The position numbers and the translations under genes are program-made. This document shows positions 1 through 13,639 of a DNA stretch of 64,000 nt, piece after piece. Under the pieces are notes generated by a model. It was not told where the DNA came from. It ran no database searches and saw nothing but the letters and a program-made list of their open reading frames with translations. Numbering within the stretch: position 1 is the stretch's first letter; the number at the start of each line of letters is the position of its first letter. The stretch is from assembly GCA_002007465.1 (NCBI GenBank), contig LNAC01000064.1:5043408-5107407 (forward strand). The letters are read 5' to 3'. The DNA comes from Ailurus styani (lineage: Eukaryota > Chordata > Mammalia > Carnivora > Ailuridae).

Positions 1-115
1 AGGAAGCAGCTCCCTGCTGAGCAGAGGGCCCGAAGCGGGCCTCGATCCCAGGACCCTGAGATCATGACCTGAGCCGAAGGCAGAAGCTTTAACCCACTGA
101 GCCACCCAGGCGCCC
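1..115 (-). mobile_element. CAN-SINE, cut by the left edge
   Basis: Minus-strand tRNA-related head (ends CCACCCAGGCGCCC at 115) with A/B-box-like core; the poly(A) tail side lies outside the window. Confidence 0.9.
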
Positions 116-324
116 AACAAATTTTCATTCTTAGGTATTTTCCTAATCTTACGGATAAACTTGAAGTAGGCAAACGTCCTCGACATATAATATTTTTATA
201 ATGCAACCTGAAAACAGTCAACCAAACTGGGAAATGTTACAGAAGAATGTCATTGTCTCTGATATTTTCCTAAGGTAGCCCAAAGAAGATAAAACATCTT
301 TAAAATGACCACCTAATATTAACT

Positions 325-535
325 ATAGAGATTAAACTGATGATTATTGGAGGGGATGTGACGGAAGAGGGTGTTAAACAGGTGATGGGTATTGAGGAGG
401 GCACTTGTGGAGATGAGCACTGAGTGTTGTTTGTAAGTGATGAATCACTGAATTCCACACCTTAAACTAATATTGCACGGTATGTTAACTAGCTGGAATT
501 TAAATAAAAACTTAGAGGAAAAAAGAAATGAATAA
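325..535 (+). mobile_element. Carnivore L1, 3'-end fragment
   Basis: Reads the typical carnivore L1 3'UTR: GGGTATTGAGGAGGGCAC, GATGAATCACTGAATTC and TTTAAATAAAAA at the end. Confidence 0.75.
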
Positions 536-551
536 AATGATCACCAAAAAA

Positions 552-572
552 AGAGAGAGAGAGAGAGAGAGA
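552..572. repeat. (GA)n microsatellite
   Basis: Short run of GA dinucleotides next to the L1 tail. Confidence 0.8.
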
Positions 573-729
573 ATATTCTAAGTGTAGCAACACATTCATT
601 TTGTATTTATATTGATTAACTGCATTCTGCTTGAATTTTGAGATGAATGTATTTTGGAGGTCATGGTTCTTAACGAACAGCCCAAAAGTTCTTTCTCTTA
701 TGTGACAGAAGAAGGTAATTGGTTCTTTT

Positions 730-917
730 GTTTTTATTTATTTGACACAGAGAGAGAGATCACAAGTAGGCAGAGAGGCAGGCAGAGAGACAGGGAGAGG
801 AGGAAGCAGGCTCCCTGCTGAGCAGAGAGCCCGATTCGGGCCTCGATCCCAGGACACTGAGATCATGACCTGAGCCGAAAGCAGAGGCTTTAACCCACTG
901 AGCCACCCAGGCGCCCA
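730..917 (-). mobile_element. CAN-SINE
   Basis: TTTATTTATTTGACACAGAG start (tail) to CCACCCAGGCGCCC end (head), full length, minus orientation. Confidence 0.92.
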
Positions 918-982
918 GGGTAATTGGTTCTAAAAGAGAGGACAGAGATCATAGGACCTTGGAAAACAACACCCATAACATA

Positions 983-1141
983 GTGGGTCTGAATCCCGAT
1001 TCCTGCACTCACTAGCCTGATGACGGTTCTTTGCGCCTCAGTTTCACCACCTGTAAAGCGGGAACAGTATTAGCAGAGTTGCTGTGAGGATTCCATGCAT
1101 CACCTTGCTAGTGGAAAGCACTAGTTCAGTGACTGGCACCA
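983..1141 (+). repeat. MIR
   Basis: MIR core visible: TTTGCGCCTCAGTTTCACCACCTGTAAAGCGGG-like block (over its parts) and CAGTGACTGGCACC end. Confidence 0.65.
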
Positions 1142-1521
1142 CCGAGGGACATCCACGTCAGCCATCGCCAGTATTAGACCTCAGTCAATGGCGCTAGCAA
1201 GGAAGAGAGGATGGTGGACAAACAGAAAAGTAAAGTCATTTCATTCATTCCAATACTGATACCTTCCTCTAAACTTAATCAGAAACAAAGATTGGAGTAA
1301 ATAAATGAAAAGGCTGGAAAACAAATGGTAGTTTCAAACCACTTCACAGAGAGTACCGTAATGAAGTCTGCAGTCACCACAAACACTTCCCTTTAAGCAC
1401 GAGATTTCTATCCTTCAGAAGACTTTTACCCCCCACCTGTTAAGGCAACTACAATTTCTGGGTTTGTTTAATCCCCCTTCTCTTCAGCTGGACCAGGGCA
1501 TTCCAGATTGTTCTGACATTG

Positions 1522-1690
1522 GATGTGAATCCTGACTCCACCATTTATTCGACGGTGCCATCTGGACAAGTTCCTAATCTGTCAAGACCTCAGTTTCCTT
1601 ATCTGCAAAATGGGGATATGACAGTTGCCTTTCAAGCCTCTTGAGAGAATTGGGTGAGGTGATAATGTGTGTAGGTCCCCAACATGGCGT
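1522..1690 (+). repeat. MIR
   Basis: Contains CTCAGTTTCCTTATCTGC followed by AAAATGGGGATA, the MIR core. Confidence 0.75.
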
Positions 1691-2035
1691 GCGATGTGAG
1701 CAGGTACCCGGTAAACTGGGGGCAGCAACAGCCAGGTGGGTACAGATTTCTCACCACACAGGGTGTCCTGCCCATGGGTGAGGGAGAGCTGAACTCCAGC
1801 CTTTGTGCACCTGCAAGGCTGTGTGTGTCAGGGGTGGGAAGGCATCTTTTTCCAATTTCACAAATGTCCTTTAAGATCTCCTGGTGGCCCTGCCAGTAAA
1901 TTATAGCTAACTTAGCAACAGAAAGAATGAACTGCAACATTAAGGAGCTTGGATAAACAGTCCCCTGAACACTAGAAAGTTGTCAACATTGACCTACAAA
2001 ATCATTTTGTTACCATGATAAGTTTTATTTTTTAT

Positions 2036-2235
2036 TTTTTAAAAATATTTATTTATTTATTTGACAGAGAGAGAGAGTACACAAGCTGAGGGAGCAGTAG
2101 GCTGAGGGAGAGGGAGAAGCAGGCTCCCTGCTCAGCACTCGATGCGGCACCCGATGCGGCACTCGATCCCACGACCCTGGGATCATGACCTGAGCCGAAG
2201 GCAGACGCTTAATAACTGAGCCACCCAGGCGCCCA
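2036..2235 (-). mobile_element. CAN-SINE with target-site duplication
   Basis: Tail TTTATTTATTTGACAGAG, head GAGCCACCCAGGCGCCC. Flanked by near-identical ACCATGATAAGTTTTA (2012-2027) and ACCACGATAAGTTTTA (2236-2251). Confidence 0.92.
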
Positions 2236-4734
2236 CCACGATAAGTTTTAAAAAGTGATTATTGATCAATAATGGCATAGTATTCACAATATCGGGCATG
2301 ATCTGACAGGCATTAATGAAGTCTACTGAGCTTTTATATAAATAAATATCTTTCATTCTGTTTGTTGGCTTTGATTTCATGTATTCACAGATTTCAAGGC
2401 AGCCTACTAGATGCCTCCTCTGAGCTGAGCAGAGGTCAGAGCAGTTGATCAGGAAGATCTGGTCCCTGCCATCCTCCAGTTTACTATCTACAGGGAGATT
2501 CAAACACTAGCTACTTCCCTCATTAAGTACAACTTGGTACCTATGCCTTACCTCTCACTAAGAACCTCCACCTGCTCTGCCCACGTGGTCTGGAGAATCC
2601 CAGACCTTCCCCCTTGAGGCAGAAGAAGGTACGACATCACTTCTCCTAGCACGCTAACTTGGAAAGCAGTGAGACCTTTTGTCCACCCACAGGAGACGTT
2701 CTAGGCCTAATCTGTATTATTATGTAATAAATTTTGTGGAGGGACGCATTGTTTCCACATCCAAAGTTGTTTAAAGCTGTGTCTGTTTTCTGAACCCTAC
2801 ATTTTATCAAATCATACACTGCTCTGGGCCTAATCCTTTGGTGCTCATTATCTCCCTTGGTTCTGGTGTAAGCTGATCCATGCACAAATTTATTGTGACA
2901 GCTGAACTAACAGAACCCTTGTTGTAAGCACCGTTGTGATAGGCACACAAAGAAATGAAATACTAGGCAACATTACAGAAGGGATTAGAACGAGAGCTAA
3001 CATACCTGAAATTCACATTATGATGGAAGCTTTTCAACTCAGTTCATTACCCTAATCAGAAATGAAAAGTTTCTACCCAGCAAGGAGAAAAACTTGAGGT
3101 CAATATTTCCTATCCCAAGGCTGTGACATATCAGACGTCCCAAAGACCTCGCGGGTTTTCTAGAGAATCAGAGAGAAAGGGGCACCCTGGTATTTTCCCT
3201 TGCTGCCACCTGTCTAGGTCCTTTAGTTTTGGAGCTTTGGGAAACGAGATGCAGCACGTGTCAGTCCCCAGGGATGAGTCTACTCATCTCCTTTTCTTGC
3301 TTGGCTTTGTCCTCAATTTCATCCTATCATCTACCCAACAAACATCTGTGGGGCCACCAGTCGTGCTGCTCTCGATGTTTTCGCCCATTTTTCTCAGCAG
3401 AGTGTCTACAAATGCCGTCCTTGTGTGCTCACCCCCAACAGCATGTTCTGTCACGAGCAGATGTGAACAGGGCATTCATTTTGAAGACAGGTGAACTTAA
3501 GCAAAACCCCATGTAACTGAAGTATGAAACCATAGCCAAAAAAATCCTACAGAGGGTAAGTAAAGATTGGACAAGCCATCTTTCTAACAGAACTATCTGG
3601 GTTAACATATCGAAAATGAGTTTTCACCATCCCAGAAAAAGATTTCTCCTCTGAACTTGAGCTTGAAACGTGTTCTATTCTACCCTGCGCTCTAAGGGCT
3701 GCGAGCAGGTAGCTGCACCAGTGTGAGCTGGCTGTTCCCCTAGCTCGGCCACGGTGCCGGCGCTTGACTCAGTTGGGGTGCAGGGTATAAAGGCCTGTGG
3801 CCAGGAGCAGGTGCCATGCTTGGGAAAGGGAGTATTCCCATGAGTGGTTAGCAAATTGGGGGCTGGGATTGAATACTTAAATTTTACAGCAGAGCGGTCG
3901 TATTCACAATGGATAGTTGGGTGGTCAGTGCCCCGCTTAGCTCCTAGGACCAGAAGAGCAGGGGCAGACTGAGTAGGACCCCAGGGCTTTCAGCTGACCC
4001 CTGCTATGACTGTCTCAGGTTAGGGGTCCACACTCAGTTCAGATGAGTTTGCCTCCATGGTGAGGGAACAGTACAGATCGTACTGAGGGAAGTGAGCGAT
4101 TTTCTCTTCCAGAATGAAAAGCCACTTGTCTTCCCCTTGTAGTCCTATGCACTTGGGAGGCCAGCCTGGGGTTCTGGCACAGACATTTGAAAATTAAATT
4201 CTTCATAAAGCAGGGCGTAAGAAAAAGCTTTGTTCTATGAAGAGGCAGTTTTGACCAAGAATCACAGAAATGATTATGCTAGAAGATTTCCATAAGAAGA
4301 GAGTATAAAATAAATATCGACACTCACCCTTTCCCAACCTTCAGAGTCTCCAAACGGAGGATTAGAGAAGCTTAGGGGGCAGTAATAAGTCACATTGAGA
4401 ACATGTATCCTTGAGATGATGTGGTATGAAGGGAGCTTTACCTCTGTTATCTTCCTCCCAGAACCTACAAACCCAGGGGCATTGTGAGAAAAACAGCAGA
4501 CAAATCCCAACTGAAGGATAGTCTACAAAATACCTGACCAGTACTCAGAACTGTCAAGGTCATCTGAAACATGTCTGAGAAACTGTCATAGTCAAGAGTG
4601 GTCTAAGGAAACACAATGACTAAATGCATTATGGAATCCTGGATGGAACTCTGGAACAGAAAAAGGACATTCGAGAAAAACTGAAGAAATCTGAATAAAG
4701 CATGGACTTTGGTTAATAATAATTATGTATGGAG

Positions 4735-4919
4735 GGTGCCTGGGTGGCTCAGTCGGTTAAGTGTCTGACTTCAGCTCAAGTCACGACCTCAGGGTCCTGG
4801 GATTGGGCCCCGCACTGGGCTCCCTGCTCAGGGGGAGTCTGCTTGTCCTGTTCCCTCTGCCTCTCCTCCCACTTGCGCTCTTTCTCTCTCAAATAAACAA
4901 ATAAAATCTTTAAAAAAAC
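4735..4919 (+). mobile_element. CAN-SINE
   Basis: Head GGTGCCTGGGTGGCTCAGTC, tail CAAATAAAATCTTTAAAAAAA. Confidence 0.9.
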
Positions 4920-5241
4920 AATGTATCAGTATTGGTTCATTAATTATGACAAGCATGCCCTACTCACATAAGATGTTAATAATAAGGGAAAGTGGGTATG
5001 GGGTCTGTGGGAGCTCTCTGTACTATTTTCATAATTTTTCTATAAATCTAAAACTGTTCTAAAATAAAAGTTGTGGGTTTTTTTTAAGTACAGCAGCAAA
5101 AATACAAGAGCATGTAACCTAGCATAATAAGATCTGGTAACTTTAGAAAAACTACTTCATTAACTTTGGTCATTCACATATGACTTTTATGATTTTTTAT
5201 TATTTTTGTACCTCTTGTGCTATTACTAACTTAATATTTTT

Positions 5242-5438
5242 TTAAAGATTTTATTTATTTGACACAGAGAGAGAGAGAGAGGTCAGATCACAAGTAGGCA
5301 GAGAGGCAGGCAGAGAGAGAGGGGGAAGCAGGTTCCCTGCTGAGCAGAGAGCCCAATGTGGGGCTCTATCCCAGAACCCTGAGATTGTGACCTGAGATGA
5401 AGGCAGGGGCTTTAACCCACTGAGGACCCAGGCGCCCC
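5242..5438 (-). mobile_element. CAN-SINE with target-site duplication
   Basis: Minus orientation; flanked by ACTAACTTAATATTTTT on both sides (about 5226 and 5440). Confidence 0.92.
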
Positions 5439-5786
5439 ACTAACTTAATATTTTTAACAGCCCCTTTTCTTTTACAAATTTACTTTAAAAAAAGTCAGAA
5501 AGCATTCCTTTTACTAAAAAGGAAAAAAAGTCAGAAAAAAATAGACTAGAGAGGCATTAGCGGGGCAAGACTGAGAAGATAATAAGGACAGATCAATCAG
5601 GGCAGTCTGCAAAGTGTGGAATGTTTTCATCTGCAGGGACCATTTATGAGGATGGTTTAAAGGCAAGCTTCTGAATAAAGCAGAAAGGTCCTTTTCACTG
5701 AATGTAAGGACAAATATATTACAGGCTTGCGGAAGTACTGTCCCCAAATGGGAAAATGCTGATGAAAGGAGCAGGCAATTAATAGA

Positions 5787-5821
5787 TACAAAAAACAAAA
5801 AACAAAAAACAAAAAAACAAA
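5787..5821. repeat. (AAAAAC)n microsatellite
   Basis: Five imperfect units of AAAAAC. Confidence 0.8.
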
Positions 5822-6753
5822 GAACTTGGTTTGATGGTGCATCCAAAGAAGTAGATCCCGAAGACCTTTCTTTTAATGGAGAGGAGGCAGGTCAATCACT
5901 GCGAGAGAGGGGCCTGGGAAGCTGGGGGGGCGGGGGTGGGGATTGGGCGGTGGGAGGCAGGAGGTGGTGTGAGGGTGGTGCTGGGAGAGAGGCATCTGGA
6001 ATAGCTGCAAAGCCAGGAAAGGCTAGGAACTCAGGTCATAGAGAGGGCTTGTTGAAACAGAGAAGTTTCGATCTTTGGCTCATGAGGTCAAGTTCATTTT
6101 ATCTTAGCTGATGTTAACTGGTGCTATTTTGATGCCCGCTTTGAACTACACTGTCACAGCTACAGAGTATGTTGTTTGTAAATGAAATGTGAGTTTTGGT
6201 GACTCTAATATAGATAGAGAGGGCAGGGATGTCATTTTGCTGTCATGGATGCTTCTTGAACTTGCATCTTGACCTTCCTATTTAATGAACATTTGGACAC
6301 CTATCTAAACTAGCCTAATATGATGTGCTCATCTCAAAGCAAGTGTTCTGAGCCATACATACTTGAATGTCAAGAAGTGTTCAGTATGAATAAAGAACAT
6401 ATTATCATGTCTTGAGGTCTTTTTTCTTATTGGAGAAGCCAGGCCAGAGGAGCAGCCAAAGGGACTGCTGAGTATGTAGTCTGAGAAAAGAGGTCATCCT
6501 TCCTAGGTGTGGGACTTAGCCAGCCAGTCACTGCAGCCTAGCCCAGTTATCCTGGGGACCTACAGCCCCTTGGGCCCTTCCATGGGGAAGAAAGTGATGT
6601 CAGCTGAACTTGCCCCTATGACACAGGCTGCCCTTTCCTTTCCTTGCCTATTCCAACGACCATCCCTTGTTTCTGAGCATACAGTCATCACCTGGCCTAT
6701 TTTGTTCACCTTCATAAAGCAATCCCCATAAACATTTAGGTACTAAAAACAAC

Positions 6754-6953
6754 ATGGGGCACCTGGGTGGCTCAATCGGCCCAGCCCTTGATTTTGGCTC
6801 TGATCATGATCTGCAGGTCCTGGGATGGAGCCCTGTGTGGGGCTTCTCACTCACTGGGGAGTCTGCATTAGGATTTCTCTCCCTCTGCCCCTCCCCCTCC
6901 CCATGCTCTCACTATTTCTCTCTCTCAAATACATAGTAAACCTTTTTTTAAAA
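6754..6953 (+). mobile_element. CAN-SINE, diverged
   Basis: GGGGCACCTGGGTGGCTCA head; CTCAAATACATAGTAAACC tail is mutated. Confidence 0.85.
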
Positions 6954-7734
6954 ATGTGGGTGGGGTTTTTTTTTCAGTCTTCATCCTTAAAGGGTAAACC
7001 TCTGAAACCCTTGAATATATACAGAAGAATAAACTCGAGAGCTGGAGAGCAACTCCCAAGGAGGGGATCAAGGAACGTGAACAACAGCAATGTCCCTGGG
7101 AGTGTAAAGAAGCTTCTGAGGTCATTTTGATACTTTCCAGACATTAACATTCACTTGGAGAGCTGTATTCCAGTATTTTGCTTAAAAACAAAAAATTACC
7201 TCGAACTACACACCCTTAAACACACCAGATGTTGAAGCCTAGCCAAGTTTGATGATCTTTATCAGTTTTGGTGAGCCTTGCAGGAACCCCCCACAAGTGG
7301 CAGGTTTTTATTTTAAACCCGATGTTGTAAAACATTAAACAGAAGTGAAACTGAGCACATTAGCTGGGACATGGGGCAACCTTACAGGCGCATGATTTAA
7401 AAGAACACAATGAAGCTTTGTTTGGCTGTGTTGACATTTTCCTGCCCGATTAGGAGACCCTCTTCAGAACCCACTCTCTTCCCAAGCCCGCTTAGGCCAA
7501 TGTTGCCTTCCAAGTTTTTGTTTTTCCCTGGGTCCTGAGTCCTACTCTCCCTCTGCTTTTCTAAGTGGTACCCTCATCCCCTTGAATCCCCATCTCTGTC
7601 AATCCAGCCATCCACCCGTGCACCCACTGAACAGATAGGGATTGTGTCCTTCCTACAGGTCAGGCCATACAATGAGTTATGGTAGAAGTGGGGCTGGACG
7701 GTAGATGGAACTGGACTGTGAGAAGACCAGGGGC

Positions 7735-7895
7735 TCCCAAGTCACACGTACTAGGCTGCAGCCCATCACTTGCTAGCTCAGATCTCGGGCAAGTTATTTC
7801 TCCTCGCTGAGCTACAGTTTCCTAGCTGTTTTTGCTGATACTGATGTCTGCTTTAGAAGGTTCTTGTGGGGATTGCATGAGATCACAGTCTTAAG
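7735..7895 (+). repeat. MIR
   Basis: CTCGGGCAAGTTATTTCTCC, then GAGCTACAGTTTCCTAGCTG, matching the MIR core order. Confidence 0.6.
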
Positions 7896-8034
7896 TACCT
7901 TAAGGTTAAGTACCACTTAACCAAGTGGGAGCTCCTACCTGTCTCCTGCCTTCTCCTCCAAGCCCATGTTTTGATGTGGCTGCACTAATCTCAAAAATCC
8001 TTCAGTTTTATAAAAAACAAAATAAAACACTACT

Positions 8035-8680
8035 GTATTGTTGATGAGAGAGTAAATTGGTACAAATCTTAAGGAAGGCATTTAGGCAGCTATCCATCAA
8101 AATCATAAATGCACATAGTAATGCCACTTTGACCTAGTAGTGCACTTCTGGAAAATGGTTCTACAGTTAAGCTTCCACACATTCGAAATGATGTATACGT
8201 AAAGGAATTCATTGCAGCCTTGTTTCGAACAGGAAAAGACTGGAAACAAACCAAATGTCCATCAGTAGGGGACTGGTTAAACAAATCACATGATGGATTG
8301 TTAAGCAAGGGTAAAAAAGGAGAAAGACATTCTCTCTATATCAATATAGAAAGATCTCCATTTTGTTAGATGAAAAAAACAAGGTAAAAAGTAGTGGGGA
8401 TAATACATTTTATAGGGACACCTGGGTGGCTCAATTGGTTAAGTGTCTGCCTTCCGCTCAGGTCATGATCCCAGGGTCCTGAGATCAATTCCCGTATGGG
8501 GCTCCTTGTTCAGTGGGAAACCTGCTCCTCCCTCTGCCTGCCACTCCCCCTGCTTTCTCTCTGACAAATAAATAAATAAAATCTTTTAAAAATTACATTG
8601 TATAATGAAGATGGGATAGGGAAAAATATTTGCAATGTATAAACAGATTTTGGAAGAATATCCAAAAAAAAAAAAAAAAA
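8035..8680 (+). mobile_element. Old L1 3' region interrupted by a CAN-SINE
   Basis: Eroded L1 3'-end text (ACCAAATGTCCATCAGTAGG, GACTGGTTAAACAAATCACA). The SINE at 8415-8594 is inserted into it. Ends in a long A run near 8665. Confidence 0.6.
8415..8594 (+). mobile_element. CAN-SINE (inside an older L1)
   Basis: GGGACACCTGGGTGGCTCAA head, AAATAAATAAATAAAATCTT tail. Confidence 0.92.
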
Positions 8681-10614
8681 CAAAACCCACCTAATAAAAG
8701 TATTTACCCATGCACATGATTGGAACTAAGCAGATGGTGGGAATAGGGCAGGAGGTATACTTTTCACAGCATGCATTTCAAATGTTTTCAAATTTTTGAA
8801 CCACATATGCAGTTCTTGCATTCCATTTTAATGAGGTGTTTGTAATAACCACCCAGCCACAAAGACTTGCCAAGCTCTGTGTGCCAGGCTCTAGAAGGGA
8901 CACAAAGACATACCAGACTTGGTCTGGACTTCTAGCATTTTAAGGGAAGAAATCCCATTTTTATATACAATATCTACAGGCAAGCCTATTAAAATGAGTT
9001 TTAATGTTGATGAGGTTTAGTCTTTAATTACAAAGAAAAAAAGAAATGTCACTGTGTGAAAATATTGGCTGAAGGCTGAAGGTATCTCCACAGTACAAAG
9101 AACAATTCACCTAACAGTGTGAAATTCAAGCCTCATCCTATTGACGAGGTAACATGGACTCTAAGCAGCTAGTGGGGAGTTGAAGGTAGAATAAACAAAT
9201 GATGATAGCTAGCAGTGGAAATATACCTATTAACCTAGCAGTGAGTTTGTCTATAATGATATAATGACCATCTATTTCCTTCATCCACGATGGTGCTTAA
9301 GCTGTAAGAGCTCAGGAAGAAGTCTGCCAGAAACAGATGGCATTTACATCAGGAAAGAGCAGAGCAAGAATCACACATGTACATAGGAGGCTGGCAGCAC
9401 AGGGAGGAAGGTTCGGGTACAAAGACCTAGAGACCCGTGGGTCCGTTAAAGTCTGTAAAATCAACAAAACCTTCGTGTTCACATTCCACCAGATCCCCGG
9501 GGTGCTGAAAAGAACAGAAATTTTGAACAGAATATGGCCCCAATATTTAGAACTTGATTCCGCAGATACAAGAAAGTCCACTCCCTCTGTCAAATCATCC
9601 TTTTGGAAAGAAAAGCCTCTTTCCTCCCACATTTTAGGGCATTCAGTAAAAATCTATGTGTGACTAGCATGTACCAGGCCCTGTTCGACACTTTGATGAC
9701 CCTGGATAGTTAGTTATCTGACTATCCACCTGAGTCCTGGTCCCCCACGCCTCTTTCCCTAGTCAGTCAACTTCGCAGGTGAGGGAAAGAAGCTCAGTGG
9801 GATTCAGTGTCTGATGGGTCAGAGCAAACATAGCCACGTGATCAGTAGAATGGCTTTTCTTATTCAGCCTAACAGCTACCTAACCGAATAGCTGCTATCT
9901 GATTTAAATTTAAGCCTAGAAAATAATATTTTATCCATATTTTAATGGTACAGGATTTTAGAGTCCTAAGAGATATCCGAGGTAATCTAGCCCAACCCAT
10001 TATTTAATGATTATTTTGCTTGTAAGCTAATATTGCACCATGTATAACAGTTCCTAAGCCCCTTAACAGAAAATTCAGGATTTGTCAATGCAAATCCAGT
10101 CTACAGGGTAGTTCACGTATTTTAACATCAACCCATGTGGTTTTAAGGTTGATACTGTGAATTTAAAGAATGTCTGGTAGGATATGAAGATTATCTGTAT
10201 CCCTATGGGAGGGCACCAAAGTTTCTCTACATCTACGTACTCTGCTTAAAATAGCTGTAGGGTTAAATAAATGTCTTCTAAATATTCTTAGTTTATATTT
10301 GGAAATAAATACAAAGTTCATATTTTACTGACTCATTTAGGGATAAATACTTACTAAAATATGTATATTATATATTAATACAGAATAAATGCATTTATTA
10401 CATATATCACAACTGTATCATATTTATTACTATAGATATTATTTAGGGATTATGATAAAACTATTATAATTATATTATTAAATTTATTAACTTATAATAC
10501 TATATTGTACTTTATTAATTTCTTTTGTTGTTTGCATAGTAGATAACATACATCTCTAATGGGGATCCAGAGTGATCTGAGGCCAAAACAGATTTAAATC
10601 TAGTTATCACAAGA

Positions 10615-10860
10615 TGGTTTAAGGAGAAATAGGTCAAGCTCTGGAACCAGAGGACCCAAATTCAAAGCCCAGCTCTGACTCTGAAGAGTAAATAATTTGC
10701 CCAAGGTCACAGGGCTCCTTATCTTTGAAATGGAGATAATCACAATACTTAGTCATAGTACTGTCATAAAGAGTAAGTGAAGTAATTAATTCAACAACTA
10801 TGTGCCAAGTATTGTTAGGCAGCAGGGGTACAAGTGAGTAAAGGTGCATACAGGACACTT
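10615..10860 (+). repeat. MIR
   Basis: AGTAAATAATTTGCCCAAGG with TATCTTTGAAATGGAGATAA, a MIR-type core in plus orientation. Confidence 0.5.
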
Positions 10861-11263
10861 AATAAACTTGGATTTTTTCTAATCTAAAAGCTCATGCACA
10901 CAGACTTAGGATTGTATATAGGATTTAAAGAAGTTTTGAGCTGCAGAAACAGGAATGAATTATTTATTGAGCCTCCAAGATCATGGAGTTGAAATGCTGA
11001 TGAACATACAGTAGTATCCAATTACAAGAGAGTATTGTGTGATTGGGGATCAGAAGCAAAATACACCTGTTGACTGATTCAATATGTGCATTGAGTAATT
11101 TATGCAGCATATTAATTTTCTACACACTCAACCTGGTTGTCAGGCATTTTAACATTTCTTTCAGAACAATATCCAGGAAAACTCAGAACAATGAGGAAAG
11201 CATGAATAAAAAATGAATGGGTGTGACTTATGTTGATGGTTATTAATACTGGTGATAAAATGT

Positions 11264-11463
11264 TTTTTTTAAAGATTTTATTTATTTATTTGAAAGAGGT
11301 AGAGAGCACAATCAGGCAGAGCGGCAGGCAGAGAGAGAGGCAGAAGCAGGCTCTCCGCGGAGCAGGGAGCCCGAAGCCTGATGTGGGGCTCAATCCCAGG
11401 ACCCTGGGATCACGACCTGAGCAGAAGGCAGCGGGTTAACCGACTGAGCCACCCAGGCACCCT
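11264..11463 (-). mobile_element. CAN-SINE
   Basis: AAAGATTTTATTTATTTATT tail to GAGCCACCCAGGCACCC head; flanked by AAAATGTTTTTTT on both sides. Confidence 0.92.
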
Positions 11464-11604
11464 AAAATGTTTTTTTAAACAAGGTTATTCATTATTTTTT
11501 GAGAGGATTAAAAATGCATTCCACCTATTAGATACATTTGCCCTTCCCTAAGAGTAACATTCCCGAGAGTCATGTTTTTATCAGTTAAAAAAAAAATCTA
11601 TAAG

Positions 11605-11800
11605 GAGGGGTGTCTTTGTGGTTCAGCTGGTTGAGCTCCTGCCTCTTGATTTCAGCTCAGCTCGTGATCTCAGGGTCCTGGGATCGAATCCTACCTCCAT
11701 GCTCAGCATGGAGTCTGCTTATCCCTCTCTCTCTGCTCCTTCACATGCACACACACACTCTCCCCCTTTCTCCAATAAATAAATAAAATCTTTTAAAAAA
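11605..11800 (+). mobile_element. CAN-SINE, diverged
   Basis: GGGGTGTCTTTGTGGTTCAG head, AATAAATAAATAAAATCTTT tail. Confidence 0.85.
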
Positions 11801-11861
11801 GAAAAAAATCTGTAATGATGATTTAGTTCTCTGCTTTTTTAAAAAAAGATTTATGTATTTT

Positions 11862-11881
11862 TAAAAGATTTATTTAGTTTT

Positions 11882-11925
<44 letters not shown>

Positions 11926-12090
11926 AGGAGCAAGCAGGAGGAGGGGCAGAAGGTGAGGGAGAGAGAATCCTGAAGCAGACTCTGCACTGGGCGCAGAGGC
12001 CCACATTGGTGATCCCAGGACCCTGAGATCATGACCTGAGCGGAAATCAAGAGTCTGTAGCTTAACCAACTGAGCCACCCAGATGCTCCC
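11862..12090 (-). mobile_element. CAN-SINE with expanded (GA)n
   Basis: Tail TTTATTTAG, a GA run at 11881-11922, head CTGAGCCACCCAGATGCTCC. Confidence 0.88.
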
Positions 12091-12305
12091 ATTTATTTAT
12101 TTATTTGGGGGGGGGGCATGAGACAGCGTGAGTGCATGCAAGGGGGAGGAGCAGAGGGTGAGCCCACTCCTGTCAAGCATGGAGCCTGAGGCACAGCTCA
12201 GGATGGGGCTCCATCTCACAACCCAGGAGATCATGATCATGAGATCACAACCTGAGCCCAAACCAAGAGTCGGAGGCTTAACCCACTGAGCCATCCAAGC
12301 GCCCC
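12091..12305 (-). mobile_element. CAN-SINE, abutting the previous copy
   Basis: ATTTATTTATTTATTTGGGG, then head CTGAGCCATCCAAGCGCCCC. The two copies lie head to tail without unique sequence between. Confidence 0.85.
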
Positions 12306-12544
12306 TAGTGCTCTGCTTCTTAAATCAGTATGCTACTCCTAGAATATCAGGGGCCACGGAAGGGGATAAGAGAAACCAAAATATGGTGTAGCTTCTTGAA
12401 GCATCAGTTTTCCTCAGTTTTTCATATTGAAAGCAACAAGGATTTATCATGGAACAGAATGCAAAATCTACCTGGTTTCATAAAATAAAATGAAACATCA
12501 AAGAAATTACTCCTTGTTCTAGCCTCTTTAAAAATGTTTAAAAA

Positions 12545-12551
12545 TTTATTA

Positions 12552-12585
<34 letters not shown>

Positions 12586-12586
12586 T
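12545..12586. repeat. (TTA)n microsatellite
   Basis: About 13 TTA units. Confidence 0.95.
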
Positions 12587-13639
12587 TGCACTGGCTTCCT
12601 GAGAGCATGTTTGGGGTACAAAGGCTTCCATTTCTTTAAGAGAAAAGTTAGCAAGTATTGTACATTAGGAATGGATTTTTCCATCACTTCACATGGTTGT
12701 CAATGACAAAGGGTTTGGAATCACTTTTATATATGGTTTTAATGACTGCCTATTTCCAAACTTTTTATTGCTTTCTGTTATCTACTGAAATTAGAAATAA
12801 ATTCATCATACCCCACGAAAATGACTGCAACACAACATACCTCCGACTAGGACACAGTGTCTGAACTTTGAAACAGGATTCGGAAAATCCTGTGCTCTCT
12901 ACTACAAAATCAGAAAGGAAGATGTTTCTGTGTTATTGGAATAACACAAGGGGCTAAAAGAAGACCTCTGAAAAGGAATTAACTGGAACATAAAATTTTC
13001 CCTAGTGTTAGCCTCGAATATGATTGCAAACTAACTTGAAAGAATTTGCTTAACCTTTGAAACTTTGTCTAAAAATGTTAGCCATTCAAAATCTAAGAAG
13101 TGCACATAAAAGCCAGTCATTCTCTAGTTCATAGATCTGCTTTTACTCTTTTCACAGCACTTCTCACTGTCAGAAACTTATCCTAATCGTTTAACCTGTT
13201 TATTGCCTGTCTCTTCGATCCCTAACCCCCCAAAAGTAGGGTCACTTGTATCTCCAGCATCTAGCCGGATACCTTGCTATCACATGACAGACGTTCAAAA
13301 TATACTTGTTGAATTTCGGTGATGACCACTTTTTACCGCATGGATGTTTGTCAAGAAATACTGAAGCCTAAGGATAGGGAAAGTGTATCTGACCTCTTCA
13401 AAAGAACAGGAACCTACTTGATGGCGTGAATGTCCACCTGTACCATCTTTGATGCTGAAATGCTGACGAGAGGGCAAGGTCTCGATAGAAAAACGGGTAC
13501 CGCGTCTCTCCTCGCCACCAGAAACGAATGGTTCCCAGTTTCCAGTGAATTTGCAGCTTTATATAATCTAAAAGTTCGTACTTTGGGGAGATGAAAGAGC
13601 ACCTCTTGTAAGGGCAAGAAAACACTCATCTGTTTAAGG

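Noticed and set aside
11851..12294. Minus-strand open frames beginning MAQ(W/L)VK
   Set aside because: They are translations of CAN-SINE copies; the same peptide style recurs wherever these SINEs lie.
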